A DNA stretch of 64,000 nucleotides from positions 18,528,969 to 18,592,968 of the forward strand of contig NC_133770.1 of the NCBI RefSeq assembly GCF_003597395.2, written 5' to 3'. The translations under genes and the position numbers were made by a program. Below, piece by piece: positions 11,395 to 21,623 of this stretch. Within the stretch, counting starts at the first letter, position 1. Every line of letters starts with the position of its first letter. The DNA is from Chelonoidis abingdonii. Lineage: Eukaryota > Chordata > Testudines > Testudinidae. The notes under the pieces are model-generated. The model saw only the letters and a list, made by a program, of their open reading frames with translations, did not search any database and was not told where the DNA came from.

Positions 11395-11958
11395 TGTGTG
11401 TGTTGCTTTTACCTAAGACAGATGAGTTTGTTAGTATAATGGGAACAGATAAGAGCAGTTCAAGTGTTACTGGGCATGGTGGGAGTGTAAAATTTGAACG
11501 CATACTTGAAGACTGCCTCAACTCCTATCTTAAGGCAAGGTCAAGCAGCTAGTCAGGAGGGACAAAGGGGGATTGGAGTGGGGCGAAGGTAAAACACTAA
11601 AAGACCAGAGAAATGCCTGCCCCTGACTGTAGCACAACCTCACTCCTTACCCCTCCTATGGGGTACAAAAGGGGTGGGATGAAGACCCCAGACTCACGAC
11701 CCCCCAAATGGAACATGACCATAAGTTGTAAGGGGTGGGACTGTCGGTGTGCATTTCATGTACAATTATGCCTGCTGAGGAGGGGGAAGTGGGAACACTG
11801 GGAAACAAGGCTCTGTGGCGTCAGAGTTATGGGACACATGCTTGCTGGAAACTAACCCCAATAAACATCATATTGCTTGCACTTCAGACTTCTGGTCTTC
11901 TGCTTTCTGTCTGTGTGACAAGAACCAGGGGAGAGGGTGAAGGGAAAGTCCTCTAACA
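11395..11958 (+). mobile_element. Solo LTR with 4-bp target duplication
   Basis: It starts TGTGTGTTGC and ends CTCTAACA, so it has TG...CA boundaries. Flanking tetramers ACAC (11391-11394 and 11959-11962) are identical. Inside, in plus orientation, are a TATA-like 'gggtacaaaagggg' near 11659-11672 and an AATAAA signal at 11861. After it comes the pyrimidine-rich segment common in U5 regions ('cacttcagacttctggtcttctgc'). The small frames within it are not coding. Endogenous retroviral type is likely, class not assigned. Confidence 0.7.
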
Positions 11959-13195
11959 ACACTCTTCTATTAGAATATTAAAGTAGCGTTCCACAAGATG
12001 TGCAGGAATCAGAATTACTTATACACCTCATCCATCAGCAGTGGAGAGGACAAGGAACCTTTCTAATTCCTTCGAATCTCTATATGAAGTTATGGGCTCC
12101 GTATCTATATAAGACATGAATAAAGACTAAAGCCAAATCACCTGGGTTTTAATTACTAAAGCCCCAATTCCACAAGGTGCTTAAGGACATGCTTAATTTT
12201 AAACACTTGATTAATCCCATTATTATTCAGCAAAGCCCTCAAGCATGTTCTAAACTTTAGGCATGTGAGTAGCTCCATTGAAACTGCTTTACTGAATAGG
12301 GATGGGATTATTCCCATGATAAAGTTATGCATGTGCTTAAGTGCTTCCTCCAGCATGCTAAAGGATACATCTGCATGACACAGGAGTATACTGGTGTTTC
12401 CATCAGATGATTGATTACCATTCATTAGAACATCAGCACATCAAAATGATATCTTTGCTACCCCTGTTCAATTGCTCATGATTTCCCCCATGAACCAGGC
12501 ACATTCAGCAGTAATCACCTGTTTAATCAGTCAGTCAATCTAATGTTTGCTTTTTGTATTTGAAACAAAACAAAAACTAATCTCCTGGGCTGAGTTTTGC
12601 CCTCATGAACATTTGTCCAACTCCACTGAAAATCCAGTATTTGAAATGGAAATGCTGGTATCTTATCCACAACGCTGAAATGGAAGAACAATAAAACATG
12701 CATGGGAAATCTCCTTACTGGTTTTCAAATAGAACTGGAGCCACAGCCAGAATTTCTTCCCTAATCTGCACAGGACAGAAATTTACTTCTTGTTATCTAT
12801 GGGTCCTATTTTAATATGTTTTTAATTGCCTATTCAACGTACCAAGCAATTAAGGCAGAATAATATCTCTTCTTCTGAAAAATGTATGAGCTTTACAATT
12901 CAAAGTAATTGTCCTCGTTAATTAAGCATTGCTCTAGTTTTTGTTGGCTGTATTCTCTGCATTAAAGAGTGTTAATGGTCTCTGAGATCTCATTAAAGGG
13001 CAAATGGTATCATCCTGCTTCCCTGCAGTCACAAAGGGCAAAATGTATCCTTCAGCCCTAGGCCTGAGCAGCATCTTAAATCCTATTCTGAGGCCTATTC
13101 TGAGGCAACTTTAGTGCTGCCTAGGCTTTGTGCTTGCCCCTCTGCTGGGGTGAATATCACCTTGTGCATCTCTCATTCACAGAAGTCCCAGATTA
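11959..13195. other. No gene; foldback-type repeat at 12168-12370
   Basis: Within 12168-12370, 'aggtgcttaaggacatgcttaa' near the left end and 'catgtgcttaagtgctt' near the right end are imperfect inverted copies. They flank a gap that includes 'aggcatgtgagtagctccattg'. This is the layout of a palindromic non-autonomous repeat. A shorter relative is at 38640-38700. The remainder is unassigned. Confidence 0.45.
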
Positions 13196-13275
13196 GTTAC
13201 TTGGACTGTGAACCCTTTGGGACAGGGGCCATCTCTGCATTATGTGCATGTATCATGCCTAATACAATGAGACCC
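13196..13275 (+). repeat. L2/MIR-type 3' tail
   Basis: Contains 'ttggactgtgaaccctttgggacaggggccatctctgc', matching the conserved pre-tail of L2/MIR-type repeats also present at 14690, 36430 and 47265. Confidence 0.55.
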
Positions 13276-14126
13276 CAATGATCCCTGATTGGGGTCCCTC
13301 GCACTCCTGCCTGAAGGCTACTGAACTGTTGTCATTCTATTGCATAGAAGCAGGCTGGATAGGATGCAGGGAGCTCCCTGTGCCCCAGAATGAAGAGGGG
13401 TTTTGTTGGACGGGTGATGGAATGGCTGCAGACCCACAACTGGATAGATGAACTGGCCAAGTCAGTAAGGACTGCATAGGCGTTGCAATAGAGGTTGTGG
13501 AGTGACTGCTGCTGCAACTCCACACCCTGAATGGAGGGATTCTGACCTCTTCATCGCATTTAACTTTGACTGTATCAGAGACCAGAATTAAAGCATTGTG
13601 CATGAAATTCACCCCTGCAGAGAGGGCTAGCACAAGGGCAATGCAATATCTGAGTTCCACTTAACCCTGTCACAAAGAAATTGTGAAGTGTGCAGGCCTT
13701 GGCTCTGAGGTGAATTTCAGTTGATGTACGTGCTGCTGTGTGGTTTTTACTGCATCAGTGCTACTTTGCAAGCACATGAAAACAGCCAGTTTTTCTAGTT
13801 CTCTCTATTATCCTGTAGCCCACCTTAATGCACAAGATGCGTAGTGTTTTGGAAAGCAGCTCTAAAGAGGCACACGAGGCAACTGCTTCCTTTAACTGCT
13901 CTTGCTGAAGTGATCTTTCATGGCCATGATGCACCATCCTGCTAACCCATTTTGAATACAACAGTGTCATTACTGAATGGCTGGCTCACTTCACTGTCTT
14001 TCAAAAATACACCTGTGCCAACTGTTTTAGGCATGGATTTAAAATACTGTTCTGAACCCTAGGATCTTTCATATTCAGACCGTTATGGTGCAATTCCAGC
14101 TTGGCTGTCTGTCAGTCAGGTGTATG
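13276..14126. other. No gene seen
   Basis: Minus-strand frames at 13332-13660 overlap each other in two frames and show no domain. I see no repeat that I can name. Confidence 0.35.
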
Positions 14127-14285
14127 CTCAAAATATATTTATGGCAATTTGGTGCTGTGTTGTATAATTTATTTGCATTTTAATTTTCCTTTAAGAAACA
14201 CACTACCTCTGATTCTATGATTGTTTACCTTGTTTGTTCATCCTGGCACTGTCAGGCTGGGAAGTAGGGTGAAATAATGTGTTTA
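14127..14285 (+). repeat. Copy 1 of a duplicated ~160-bp segment
   Basis: It resembles 16084-16245 along its length. Both start near 'ctcaaaatata', pass through 'ttttaattttcctt' and 'aaacacactacctctgatt', and end at 'ttgtttg(t)acatcctg...ggtgaaa'. Neither copy has coding potential. It may be an unnamed dispersed repeat or an old segmental duplication about 2 kb apart. Confidence 0.75.
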
Positions 14286-14624
14286 AAGACTGTCCTTGGA
14301 ATAATATTCTTTGAACTGGAGGAGATGAGTACTTTAGAAATGTGTGCATGAGTGTACTTGTTATAGTGGAATTAGATTGAGCAGGACAGTGTTTTGACTG
14401 GCTCTCCAAGGACCTGGCAAGCGGCACAACATTTGATTTGAGAATGTTTTAGCTGTGACAATGCAGGTTCATTTCTGTTCTTGGATATACAGTGAACCTT
14501 CTGTAGTCAGCTACAGATGCACAGCTGTCAAAGACAGCAATATGCACCCGGTATGGCCACACAGTAACTGACTGCACATAAAATTGCAATATGCATGAGG
14601 TGCAATGACATTATGGCATGTATT

Positions 14625-14870
14625 ACAGTAGTATCTATGGGCTCCAGCCAGGATCAGGTGATGTTACGGTAGACACAAACTCAAAGGGACAGTCCCTGCC
14701 CCAAAGAGGTTACAATCTGAACAGTCACAACAAAAGCACAGAGAGAAATAACTCATGCAAGATCACACAGCAGGTCAGTGATAGAGTTGGGGACAGAAGC
14801 CAGGTCTCTTGGTTCCCAATGCATCGCTGTAGCCACTGGACCACACTGTTATATGTATCCATTAGGGATG
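14625..14870 (-). repeat. MIR-type SINE with L2-like tail
   Basis: Read on the minus strand the order is head ('gtggtccagtggctacagcgatg'), core ('gagacctggcttctgtcc', 'cactgacctgctgtgtgatcttg'), then 'gattgtaacctctttggggcagggactgtcc' and a tail ending 'tactactgtaatac'. That is a fairly complete tRNA-derived CORE-SINE. The open frame 14618-14878 is its antisense shadow. Confidence 0.65.
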
Positions 14871-15194
14871 CCCAGTAAGTGACTGTACCTAACACAGCAG
14901 TATGCACCAGTTCTTTGTGATAATGTTGAATTAGATTTTATTTTTTTAAACTTTAGTAAATAAATTACATGACTAAAATAATTTATTAATGAAGCACAAA
15001 TAGTGTTTTTAAAAACATGGATGATGCTAGCTTAAGATATGTCAGACTATTCTGGCTCACTTTGCTCTAAGGTCTGCGGTCATTGAAATCCAGCATTACT
15101 CCAGATTTACTCTGGGGAAATTGAGAGCAGAGTTTGGCCCTCAGGTCCAAATCCTAAATTGGTATGAATTGGTGTAAATCCATTAGGTTAAGTC
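14871..15194. other. No gene seen
   Basis: AT-rich with no recognisable coding frame. Positions 15080-15180 have 'actccagatttactctgg' and 'aattggtgtaaatcc' words like those of the foldback repeats at 55800 and 56821. Confidence 0.35.
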
Positions 15195-15520
15195 TGATAA
15201 TAAAAACAGCCACACTGGGTCAGACCAATGGTCCATTCAGCCCAGTGTCCTGTCTTCTGACAGTGGCCTACTCAGAGGACTACTCAGAGAGGTGCTTCAG
15301 AGGGACTGAACAGAACAGGTAATCAACAAGTGAGCCATCCCCTGTCACCGATTCCCAGCTTCTGGCAAACAGAGGCTAGGGACACTGCAGAGCATGGTTT
15401 TGCATCCTTGCCCATCCTGACTAATAGCCATTGATGGGCCAATCCTCCATGAACTTATCTAGTTCTTTTTTTTAACACTGTTATAGTCTTGGCCTTCTGT
15501 GTTTATGTGCCCCATTTTCA
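15195..15520 (-). mobile_element. CR1 LINE 3' fragment, antisense
   Basis: Contains the CR1 3' UTR in reverse ('cactgggtcagaccaatggtcc', 'cccagtgtcctgtcttctgacagtggcc', 'cagcttctggcaaacagaggctaggg', 'gaacttatctagttctttttt'). The 3' end lies at the left. The truncated copy has no coding portion left. Confidence 0.85.
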
Positions 15521-15599
15521 TGACTTAAGCTGCAGAGTCAGAGATGGATCCTAAGCATTGCTCAGCACCTGCAACACCAAGTGCTTTCAACGTGGACTT

Positions 15600-15720
15600 C
15601 AGTGAGAGGCAGTGTCATCCAGTGGGCTGGGCACTGGCCTGGGAGTCAGGAAGTTTGGGTCTATTCCTAGCTCCTCAGCGTGAGCTTGGAGCAAGTCACG
15701 TCATCCTTCCACTCTAGCTA
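15600..15720 (+). repeat. MIR-like SINE fragment
   Basis: 'agtgggctgggcactggcctgggagtcaggaagtttgggtctattcctagctcc' followed by 'gcaagtcacgtcatccttcc' matches the tRNA-head/core order of MIR. Confidence 0.6.
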
Positions 15721-16083
15721 TTTCCATGTAAATTTTCAATTGTTTTGGGGCTGAATTCTGTAAGGTTCTGAGCACCTCTGAAGTACGCTCCGCCCCCAGC
15801 AGGCTCCAATGGAACTGAGAGTGTGCAGCTCCTCACAGCAAGAAGCCCTCACTGAGTAGTGCTGCTCTCGCATGCTTGTGTAGCTAGCTCCATATGTTCT
15901 AATTAATCTCCTTTCCCCAAGGTTCTTTCTCAATATAATTTCACTGTGATCTGATCCCTAAAAAACAGGATCAGATATTGCAGTAAAGTGATTACACAGG
16001 GTGTTTTTTCCATTAAAACTTCTTAGAGCAAGACGTGTATTTTAGGTAAACCAACTGGGTATCTGCTAACACTGAAATGGCAT
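15721..16083. other. No gene seen
   Basis: Positions 15755-15860 hold 'gaattctgtaaggttctgagcacctctgaa', a word also present near 50640-50690, so a dispersed repeat arm is likely. Nothing else is recognised. Confidence 0.35.
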
Positions 16084-16245
16084 CTCAAAATATAGTTACA
16101 GCATCTCAGCTCCATGTTGTACAATTCATATGAATGTTTAATTTTCCTTCAGAAAACACACTACCTCTGATTATATGTTTTTTTTACGTTGTTTGTACAT
16201 CCTGCCACACACAGACTGGTAAGTGGGGTGAAAGCATGAAGCACA
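16084..16245 (+). repeat. Copy 2 of a duplicated ~160-bp segment
   Basis: Partner of 14127-14285 in direct orientation. Differences are scattered substitutions and small indels, so the duplication is not recent. Confidence 0.75.
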
Positions 16246-16354
16246 GTACTTAGCAATTGCAGTGTCACAGGGTACAATGTAACTTAGACATCTAATTCTC
16301 TGTATACATCCACAATTAAGGCCTTTGACCTGTATACAATGTTTGCAGGATCAC

Positions 16355-16497
16355 ACCCATAATGGGCCAGCATGACAAAGGCTTGGCTGAGATGATTTAG
16401 TTGATGTTGGTCCTGGTTTGAGCAGAGGGTTGGACTAGATGACCTCCTGAGGTCTCTTCCAACACTAGTATTCTATGATTCTATGAATGGATTATTC
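16355..16497 (+). mobile_element. CR1 3' end (tail also used by the tortoise tRNA-SINE)
   Basis: Contains 'ggcttggctgagatgatttag', 'tttgagcagagggttggactagatgacctcc' and the terminal octamer repeat ATTCTATGATTCTATGA. CR1 and the turtle tRNA-derived SINE share this tail. No tRNA head is visible upstream, so CR1 is more likely. Confidence 0.85.
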
Positions 16498-16559
16498 TGA
16501 CCATTGTGAAAGTTCTGGCTCCCATGGTTACAAGGCTATCCATATTGTTCAAGAGTTGT

Positions 16560-17700
16560 TCCAGTAGAATGTAGCTGCTGTAGGAGGTTGTAGTGAAGGA
16601 GGGAGAGAGAGAGGTCTCTCAGGCAGCCAGGATCAGTTCCAATGAGGCTCTGCATATCAGGAGAGTGGCCTTGAGCTGAGCTCTGTATTCAGCTTGTTCC
16701 CAGCAATTTGTGTTGCTGAGCACGTGAGCTGCTTCAAGGCACAGGGACTCATTCTGAGATAAAATAAATGATAAGATGAACTGCAATAGGCCAGCTGCAA
16801 AAGCTGTCACAAAAGCACAGATTCCCATGGCCAGATCTTCATTTGGTAGGATCGGGCACAATTGTCTGGCCAGCTACACATGGAAACAGGAGGCTGTTGC
16901 TCCTATCTGAGCTTCCAAAGGCAGTCTGGAATGTGAGAGGATGCCAGGGCTGTGCACCGATTTGACGGTCAGAGGGCAGATGTCATTCATGGATGTGATT
17001 GTTTTGGAGGACAGGAGTTTCTTAGGGAGTTTGCCTCTTTCCACTGGCATCACCTCAGTCTTTTCAAGGTTCAGCTGCAACCAGCTGCTGTTCATCCAGC
17101 TGTTGATCTCAGGGACCTGGGAGATGATGCTGTTTTCTGTTGTCATAAAAGAGATGTGTCAAAGCAGTACGAGGTAACCATCCAGCTCTACATCAGTTCA
17201 TGCTGTCTCACTAGCTCCTCCAATGGCTTCATATAGACATTGCTCAGGATGGGGGAGAGAACGGAGCCTGTGGGTCCCTACATGAAAGAATCCTGGAGAT
17301 GGAGGAGCAGTTGCTCATGATGACTCTTTGATGTAAGAGAAAAGACCTGTGCCATTCTAGGAGGTCTAACATGAATGTGATGTCAGAATTGCAGGGCATT
17401 GTACCACTCCATCAAATGCTGCAGACAGTTCTGGCATGATTTATATGGACATGCTTCATTCCTCTATTGACTTAGAGTCAGCGCTGGTTCAGTCCTATTC
17501 CCAGACCTGAAGCCAGATCAGGAGGGATCCAGAAGCTTGGCAGTAGAAAGCTGGTGTTGGAGACTATTTCTGGCGAGCTTCAGGGTCAGGCCACAGGTGG
17601 TAACTCTGGATTCTGCCAGTACTTCTGCTACCTCTCTTTTGTGAATGGGCGGAATTGTTAGAGATTGTTGCATCCCTAGTCCTCAGCTTGGTTTGTTGCT
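16560..17700 (-). pseudogene. Decayed L2-like LINE, reverse transcriptase fragment
   Basis: In the minus-strand reading frames a degraded non-LTR reverse transcriptase is visible. At about 17280-17215 there is 'SVLSPILSNVYMKPLEELV', the segment before the catalytic box in L2-type LINEs; a stop follows soon after, and the ADD box is not recognisable. At 17146-16874 'INSWMNSSWLQLNLEKTEVM' matches the post-catalytic L2 segment. At 16861-16780 'CPILPNEDLAMGICAFVTAF' matches the downstream 'RP.L......H.FV.S' region. Frame changes between these blocks and internal stops mean it is dead. L2 clade is the best call; another Jockey/CR1-group LINE is possible. Plus-strand frames at 16941-17236 are shadows. 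Confidence 0.7.
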
Positions 17701-17758
17701 CAAGGAGATTAGCAAGATTGTCTTGGATGTGGGTGAACTTTAAACCACAATATAAAAA

Positions 17759-17935
17759 AAATCATGGACTCATAGGAGTTAGAGATTAAAAAGCCATATA
17801 GGTCATAAAATCCAACACACAAGCCTTCCCCTATTGCAGTACATTCACCAATGGTTTGTGCTCTTCCATCGCTTCGTTGGTTATTCCTCTGGCTATTAGA
17901 TCTCACTGGCCCACATGCCACCCTCCAGTGCACAA
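17759..17935 (-). mobile_element. CR1 3' fragment, antisense
   Basis: Begins 'atcatggactcataggagttagagatt' (reverse of the CR1 terminal octamers) and continues 'aggtcataaaatccaacacacaagcc', the antisense CR1 3' UTR. Diverged copy. Confidence 0.65.
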
Positions 17936-18439
17936 ATGAACAGAGATGCCTCTTTATTTGTCTTTTTAATGTCTTTGATTATTTGATTTTAAGTATCATA
18001 AAATGACTCAAGGTGAGGGTATGAAATACATTTAAGTTGTTGATGGACATTACAGCTGATCTTGCACTGAAACATATTTAACAATTCTTAAGATTTAAAA
18101 CTTCACCATTGTTTTATACAATGTCAGCATGACTCTAAAAATGTGTGGTATTAATAATTCAGTGTATCTTAGTGTCTGACAACCCACGCTTCCTTAGTTT
18201 GAAGCAACCCAATATATGCAGGCATGTAAGAGTAATATGTCTCCTAACAAGTATTCCAGTTGTGTTGCATGCACTCACGTGGCAGGGATATCTGAGCATC
18301 TGCTAGGGCTAAGTTAACATGATACTGTTTATGCTAGTGCTGCTAAGTCAGCATTTTGCTCATACAGTCAGAGACGGGGGTGAATCTTAGAGAACAAAGG
18401 AGCCTTTCCAAATGTAACTTGAGCCTCCGGCATGACTGA
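17936..18439. other. No gene seen
   Basis: AT-rich, no structure recognised. Confidence 0.35.
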
Positions 18440-18694
18440 GGCTATGTACACGCTGCGGCTTACTTCGGTATAAGCTGTGTGACTCAGGGGTGTGAATAAG
18501 CCACCCCCTTAGTGACATAAGTTACACCGACCTAGCGCCAGTGTGGACAGCACTATGTTGGTGGAAGAACGTCTCCCACTGACATAGCTACCGCCACTTG
18601 CAGGGTCTGGAGTAATTAAGTTGATGGAGAGCTCTCTCCCATAGGTTTAGAGCGTCTGCACTAGCAGCACTGCTCTAAGTTCTGTAGTATAGCC
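18440..18694. mobile_element. MITE of the 'ggctatgtctacact' type
   Basis: The left end GGCTATGTACACGCTG and right end TGTAGTATAGCC are imperfect inverted repeats. Inside are palindromic modules: 'gtgtgaataagccacccccttagtgacataagtt' and 'cgtctcccactgacatagctaccgcc'. Truncated relatives lie at 27735 and 57045. This looks like a PIF/Harbinger-type MITE (Chompy-like), a label from general resemblance. No clear TSD. Confidence 0.6.
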
Positions 18695-19228
18695 AGAGCC
18701 TGAGTTTTGTAAATGGTCAGTAGACCCAATCTGGCAACCCTCACTGACATAGATCATCCTTTGACTTCCGGGGGACTCCTTGCATGAGAAGGGTTTACTC
18801 ACATGGCTAACAATGGCAGAATCAGGCCCCCGATTGCAGGGAGGGATGTGTAAGAGCCAGTTTCACATACTGTGCGCCTGCTGAAAACTCTCTCATGATG
18901 GGGGTATTTCCAGTAGGAGCCGAGGAAGGTTTCCCCTTCCTTTGTACCATCTGATTGGCACAAATGGGGCATGTTGGGACAGAGAATTTGCCCCACAATC
19001 TTGCTCTTCCTTACACCTTTTCTCTCACTTCCACCTCCTTTCCCCTTCCCCCACTATTCTCATTCCTCTTACATTATCATTCCTTCTGTTTCCCTTCTGT
19101 CTCTTTGCTCCCTTCCTCTTATCATACTGCAGCTGCCTGGATTCTTCCCTCAAGAGCCCTTTCTCTTCTCTTAGAAACAACTCCTCCCTTTCCTTACCAT
19201 TAGCAACCCCCAGGCCCTCCCTCTATTG
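18695..19228. other. No gene seen; pyrimidine-rich tract 18990-19190
   Basis: The C/T-rich stretch gives overlapping open frames in all three plus frames, a composition effect rather than a gene. Confidence 0.45.
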
Positions 19229-19562
19229 CAGGGGTCGGCAACCTTTAGCACGCGGCTTGCCAGGGTAAGCACCCTGCCAGGCCGGGCCGGTTTGTTTATC
19301 TGCCGTGTCTGCAGGTTCGGCCGATCAGAGCTCCCACTGGCCACGGTTTGCTGCTCCAGGCCAATGGGGACTGCAGGAAGCCACAGCCAGCACATCCCTT
19401 GGCCTGCATCGCTTCTCGCAGCCTCCATTGGCCTGGGACGGTGAACCATGGCCACTGGGAGCTGCGATCGGCTGAACCTGTGGACGCGGAAGGTAAATAA
19501 ACCAGCGCAGCTCGCCAGGGTAAGCACCTGGTGAGCCGCGTGCCAAAGGTTGCTGATCCCTG
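19229..19562. mobile_element. hAT MITE with perfect 8-bp TSD
   Basis: The termini CAGGGGTCGGCAACCTTTAG and, in reverse complement, CAGGGATCAGCAACCTTTGG are hAT-like TIRs that extend into 'cacgcggc'/'gccgcgtg'. The octamer CTCTATTG is present unchanged at 19221-19228 and 19563-19570. Inside, 'gctcccactggcc' and 'ggccaatggggactgc' are partly palindromic. It is 334 bp, with no transposase. Confidence 0.93.
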
Positions 19563-19913
19563 CTCTATTGCTTTATTGTCCTGCATTTTGTCTTGTGCTG
19601 TTTTGTCCTGTCTTATTTAGAGTGTGAACTTATCGGCGTAGGGCACCTCCCTTGCCTACATGTACAAAGCACAGTGCAAGATCAGAGTGGTGTGGAAATG
19701 TGTTGTAACAACAACAACTGTAATGTCTATATCTAAAATAATCAAAATACACCAGAATAATAATGGAGTAAAGCCAAATAAAACTGCCAGTTAGAGATGT
19801 TTATAATTACTGTTGCTCCTATAGCAATTATTGTAATCCTTTGGATGAGAACAATGTTGCTCTTTCATATGGCATGGAAACGAGAAGTAGCCAATTGTGG
19901 CGTATTCCTAAGA
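19563..19913. other. No gene seen
   Basis: AT-rich sequence between the hAT and the Penelope-like element, with no recognised structure. Confidence 0.35.
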
Positions 19914-21623
19914 TCAGAGGGGTAGCCGTGTTAGTCTGGATCTGTAAAAGCAGCAAAGAATCCTGTGGCACCTTATAGACTAACAGACGTTATGGAGCAT
20001 GAGCTTTCGTGGGTGAATACCCACTTCATCAGATGCATGTAGTGGAAGTTTCCAGGAGCAGGTATATGTATGCAAGCAATCTAGAGATAACGAGGTTAGG
20101 TCAGTCAGGGAGGATGAGGCCCTGTTCTAGCAGTTGAGGTGTGAAAATCAAGGGAGGATAAACTGGTTCTGTAGTTGGCAAGCCATTCACAGTCTTTGTT
20201 TAATCCTGAGCTGATGGTGTCAAATTTGCAGATGAACTGGAGCTCAGCAGTTTCTCTTTGAAGTCTGGTCCTGAAGGTTTTTTGCTGTAGGATGGCCACC
20301 TTAAGGTCTGCTATAGTGTGGCCAGGGGAGGTTGAAGTGCTCTCTCACAGGTTTTTGTATGTGCATTCTTAATATCTGATTTGTGTCCATTTATCCTTTT
20401 CTTAGAGACGTCCCAGATTTCGCAATGTACATAGGCAGAGGGCATGCTGGCATAGAGATGGCGTATATTACATTGGGTGGAGTGCAGGTAATGAACCGAG
20501 GATGGTGTGTGTTCCGGTAGGTCCTGTGATGGTGCGCTGGTGTAGATATGTGGGCAGAGTGCAGATCGAGGTTTGTGCAAATGTTCCTTAGACTGTGTAC
20601 TTATGCGGTGTGCAATACTGGCGTAAGATGTGTTCGAGATGACAGGTGTGTGGCGAGGAGCTGCCTACCAAGGTGTGAAAGTGTGGATCATTGTCCAGGA
20701 TGGGTGTAGATCCTGAATGGATCGTTGGAGGGATTGCTGGGGACTGTATGTGATGGCCAGTGGAGTCCTGTTTGTTCTTTCTTGGTTTGTCTTGCAGTAG
20801 AGGCTTCTGGAAACGTTGGCTCTGTGTGATCTTTCCTTTTCCTCGTGCGAGTATTGTATTTTTGAGACTGCTTGGTGGAGATTTTGTAGGTGTTGGTCTC
20901 TGTCAAGGGGTTAATAGCAATCGTGTACCTCAGTGCTTGACTGTAGACAATGGATCATGTGACATGCCGGGATGGAGCTGGAGGCTGAAGGTAGGCTAGA
21001 TCGTAGGTTTTCGGTATAGGTGATGTTAATGGATGAGTAAGAGTTTGACGAGTAGCAGTCAGGTACATGACCATAAGGCAATCTGCACGCGAGAGTATCA
21101 TGAGGGACACGGGACTGATGGATGGGTAGATGGTGAAAGGTGGTTGGGGGGGATAGTGTCACATGTAGTAGAACATAACGAGAATCTCCGGTATCTATAC
21201 TGAGCACGGATGAATAAAGATGTATCAATGTAGCGTGGTAAGAGGATGTGAGGAACCAAAAGGCCCTGAGAGATGTCGTTGTTCCGGCAGCCATAAAAAC
21301 TATTGGCGTATGAGTGGGCATGCGGGTGCCTATGGGCATGATGGAATATAAATGTCATAAATTGAAATAGGATTGGAGGAATAAAGGAAGACTAGCGCCA
21401 TTTCTTGGTTCATAGGGATCTGATCCTGCCGCTGTTTGTCCTTCGTGGTGGAGTTTATGTAAAGAGCCTCTACATCGATGGGTGTAAGATGGTTTTTCTG
21501 GAAGGTGACCAAGTGGCTTGTAGTTTCCTCAGGAAATCAGTGGTGTCACGGAGATAGCTGGGAGTGCTGGTGGCATAGGATCTGAGTAGAGAGTCCACAT
21601 ATCCAGACAGTCCTTCAGTGAGA
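19914..21623 (-). pseudogene. Degraded Penelope-like element (RT plus GIY-YIG endonuclease)
   Basis: Read on the minus strand, the right part (21512-20911) holds RT remnants: 'DVEALY' (21460-21440) and 'GTRM' (about 21330), which resembles the Penelope RT block of the form GTRMAP..AN. At 20470-20340 'RINGHKSDI' and the preceding segment correspond to the GIY-YIG endonuclease. At 20299-20105 'FRTRLQRETAELQFICKFDT' and 'GLNKDCEWLANYR' give the C-terminal tail. The non-coding 3' end is at 19914-20040, with 'tagccgtgttagtc' and a hammerhead-like motif. Frames are broken every 100-250 bases. The 5' part is missing beyond about 21623. A parallel to the Neptune clade is likely but unproved. Confidence 0.8.
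20005..20032 (-). ncRNA. Hammerhead-ribozyme-like motif in the Penelope-like 3' region
   Basis: On the minus strand CUGAUGA (20032-20026) is followed by a 6-bp hairpin GUGGGU-AUUC-ACCCAC and then GAAA (20008-20005). These are the two conserved hammerhead boxes and stem II. After GAAA comes 'GCUCAUGCUC', which could form a two-pair stem III with a UC cleavage position. One extra A lies before stem II, and stem I pairing with the upstream 'augcau' is imperfect, so activity is doubtful. Penelope-like elements are known to carry hammerhead motifs in their terminal repeats. Confidence 0.45.

Noticed and set aside
18942..19268. Three overlapping plus frames rich in Ser, Leu and Pro
   Set aside because: All arise from a C/T-rich tract; not a secreted protein despite hydrophobic runs.
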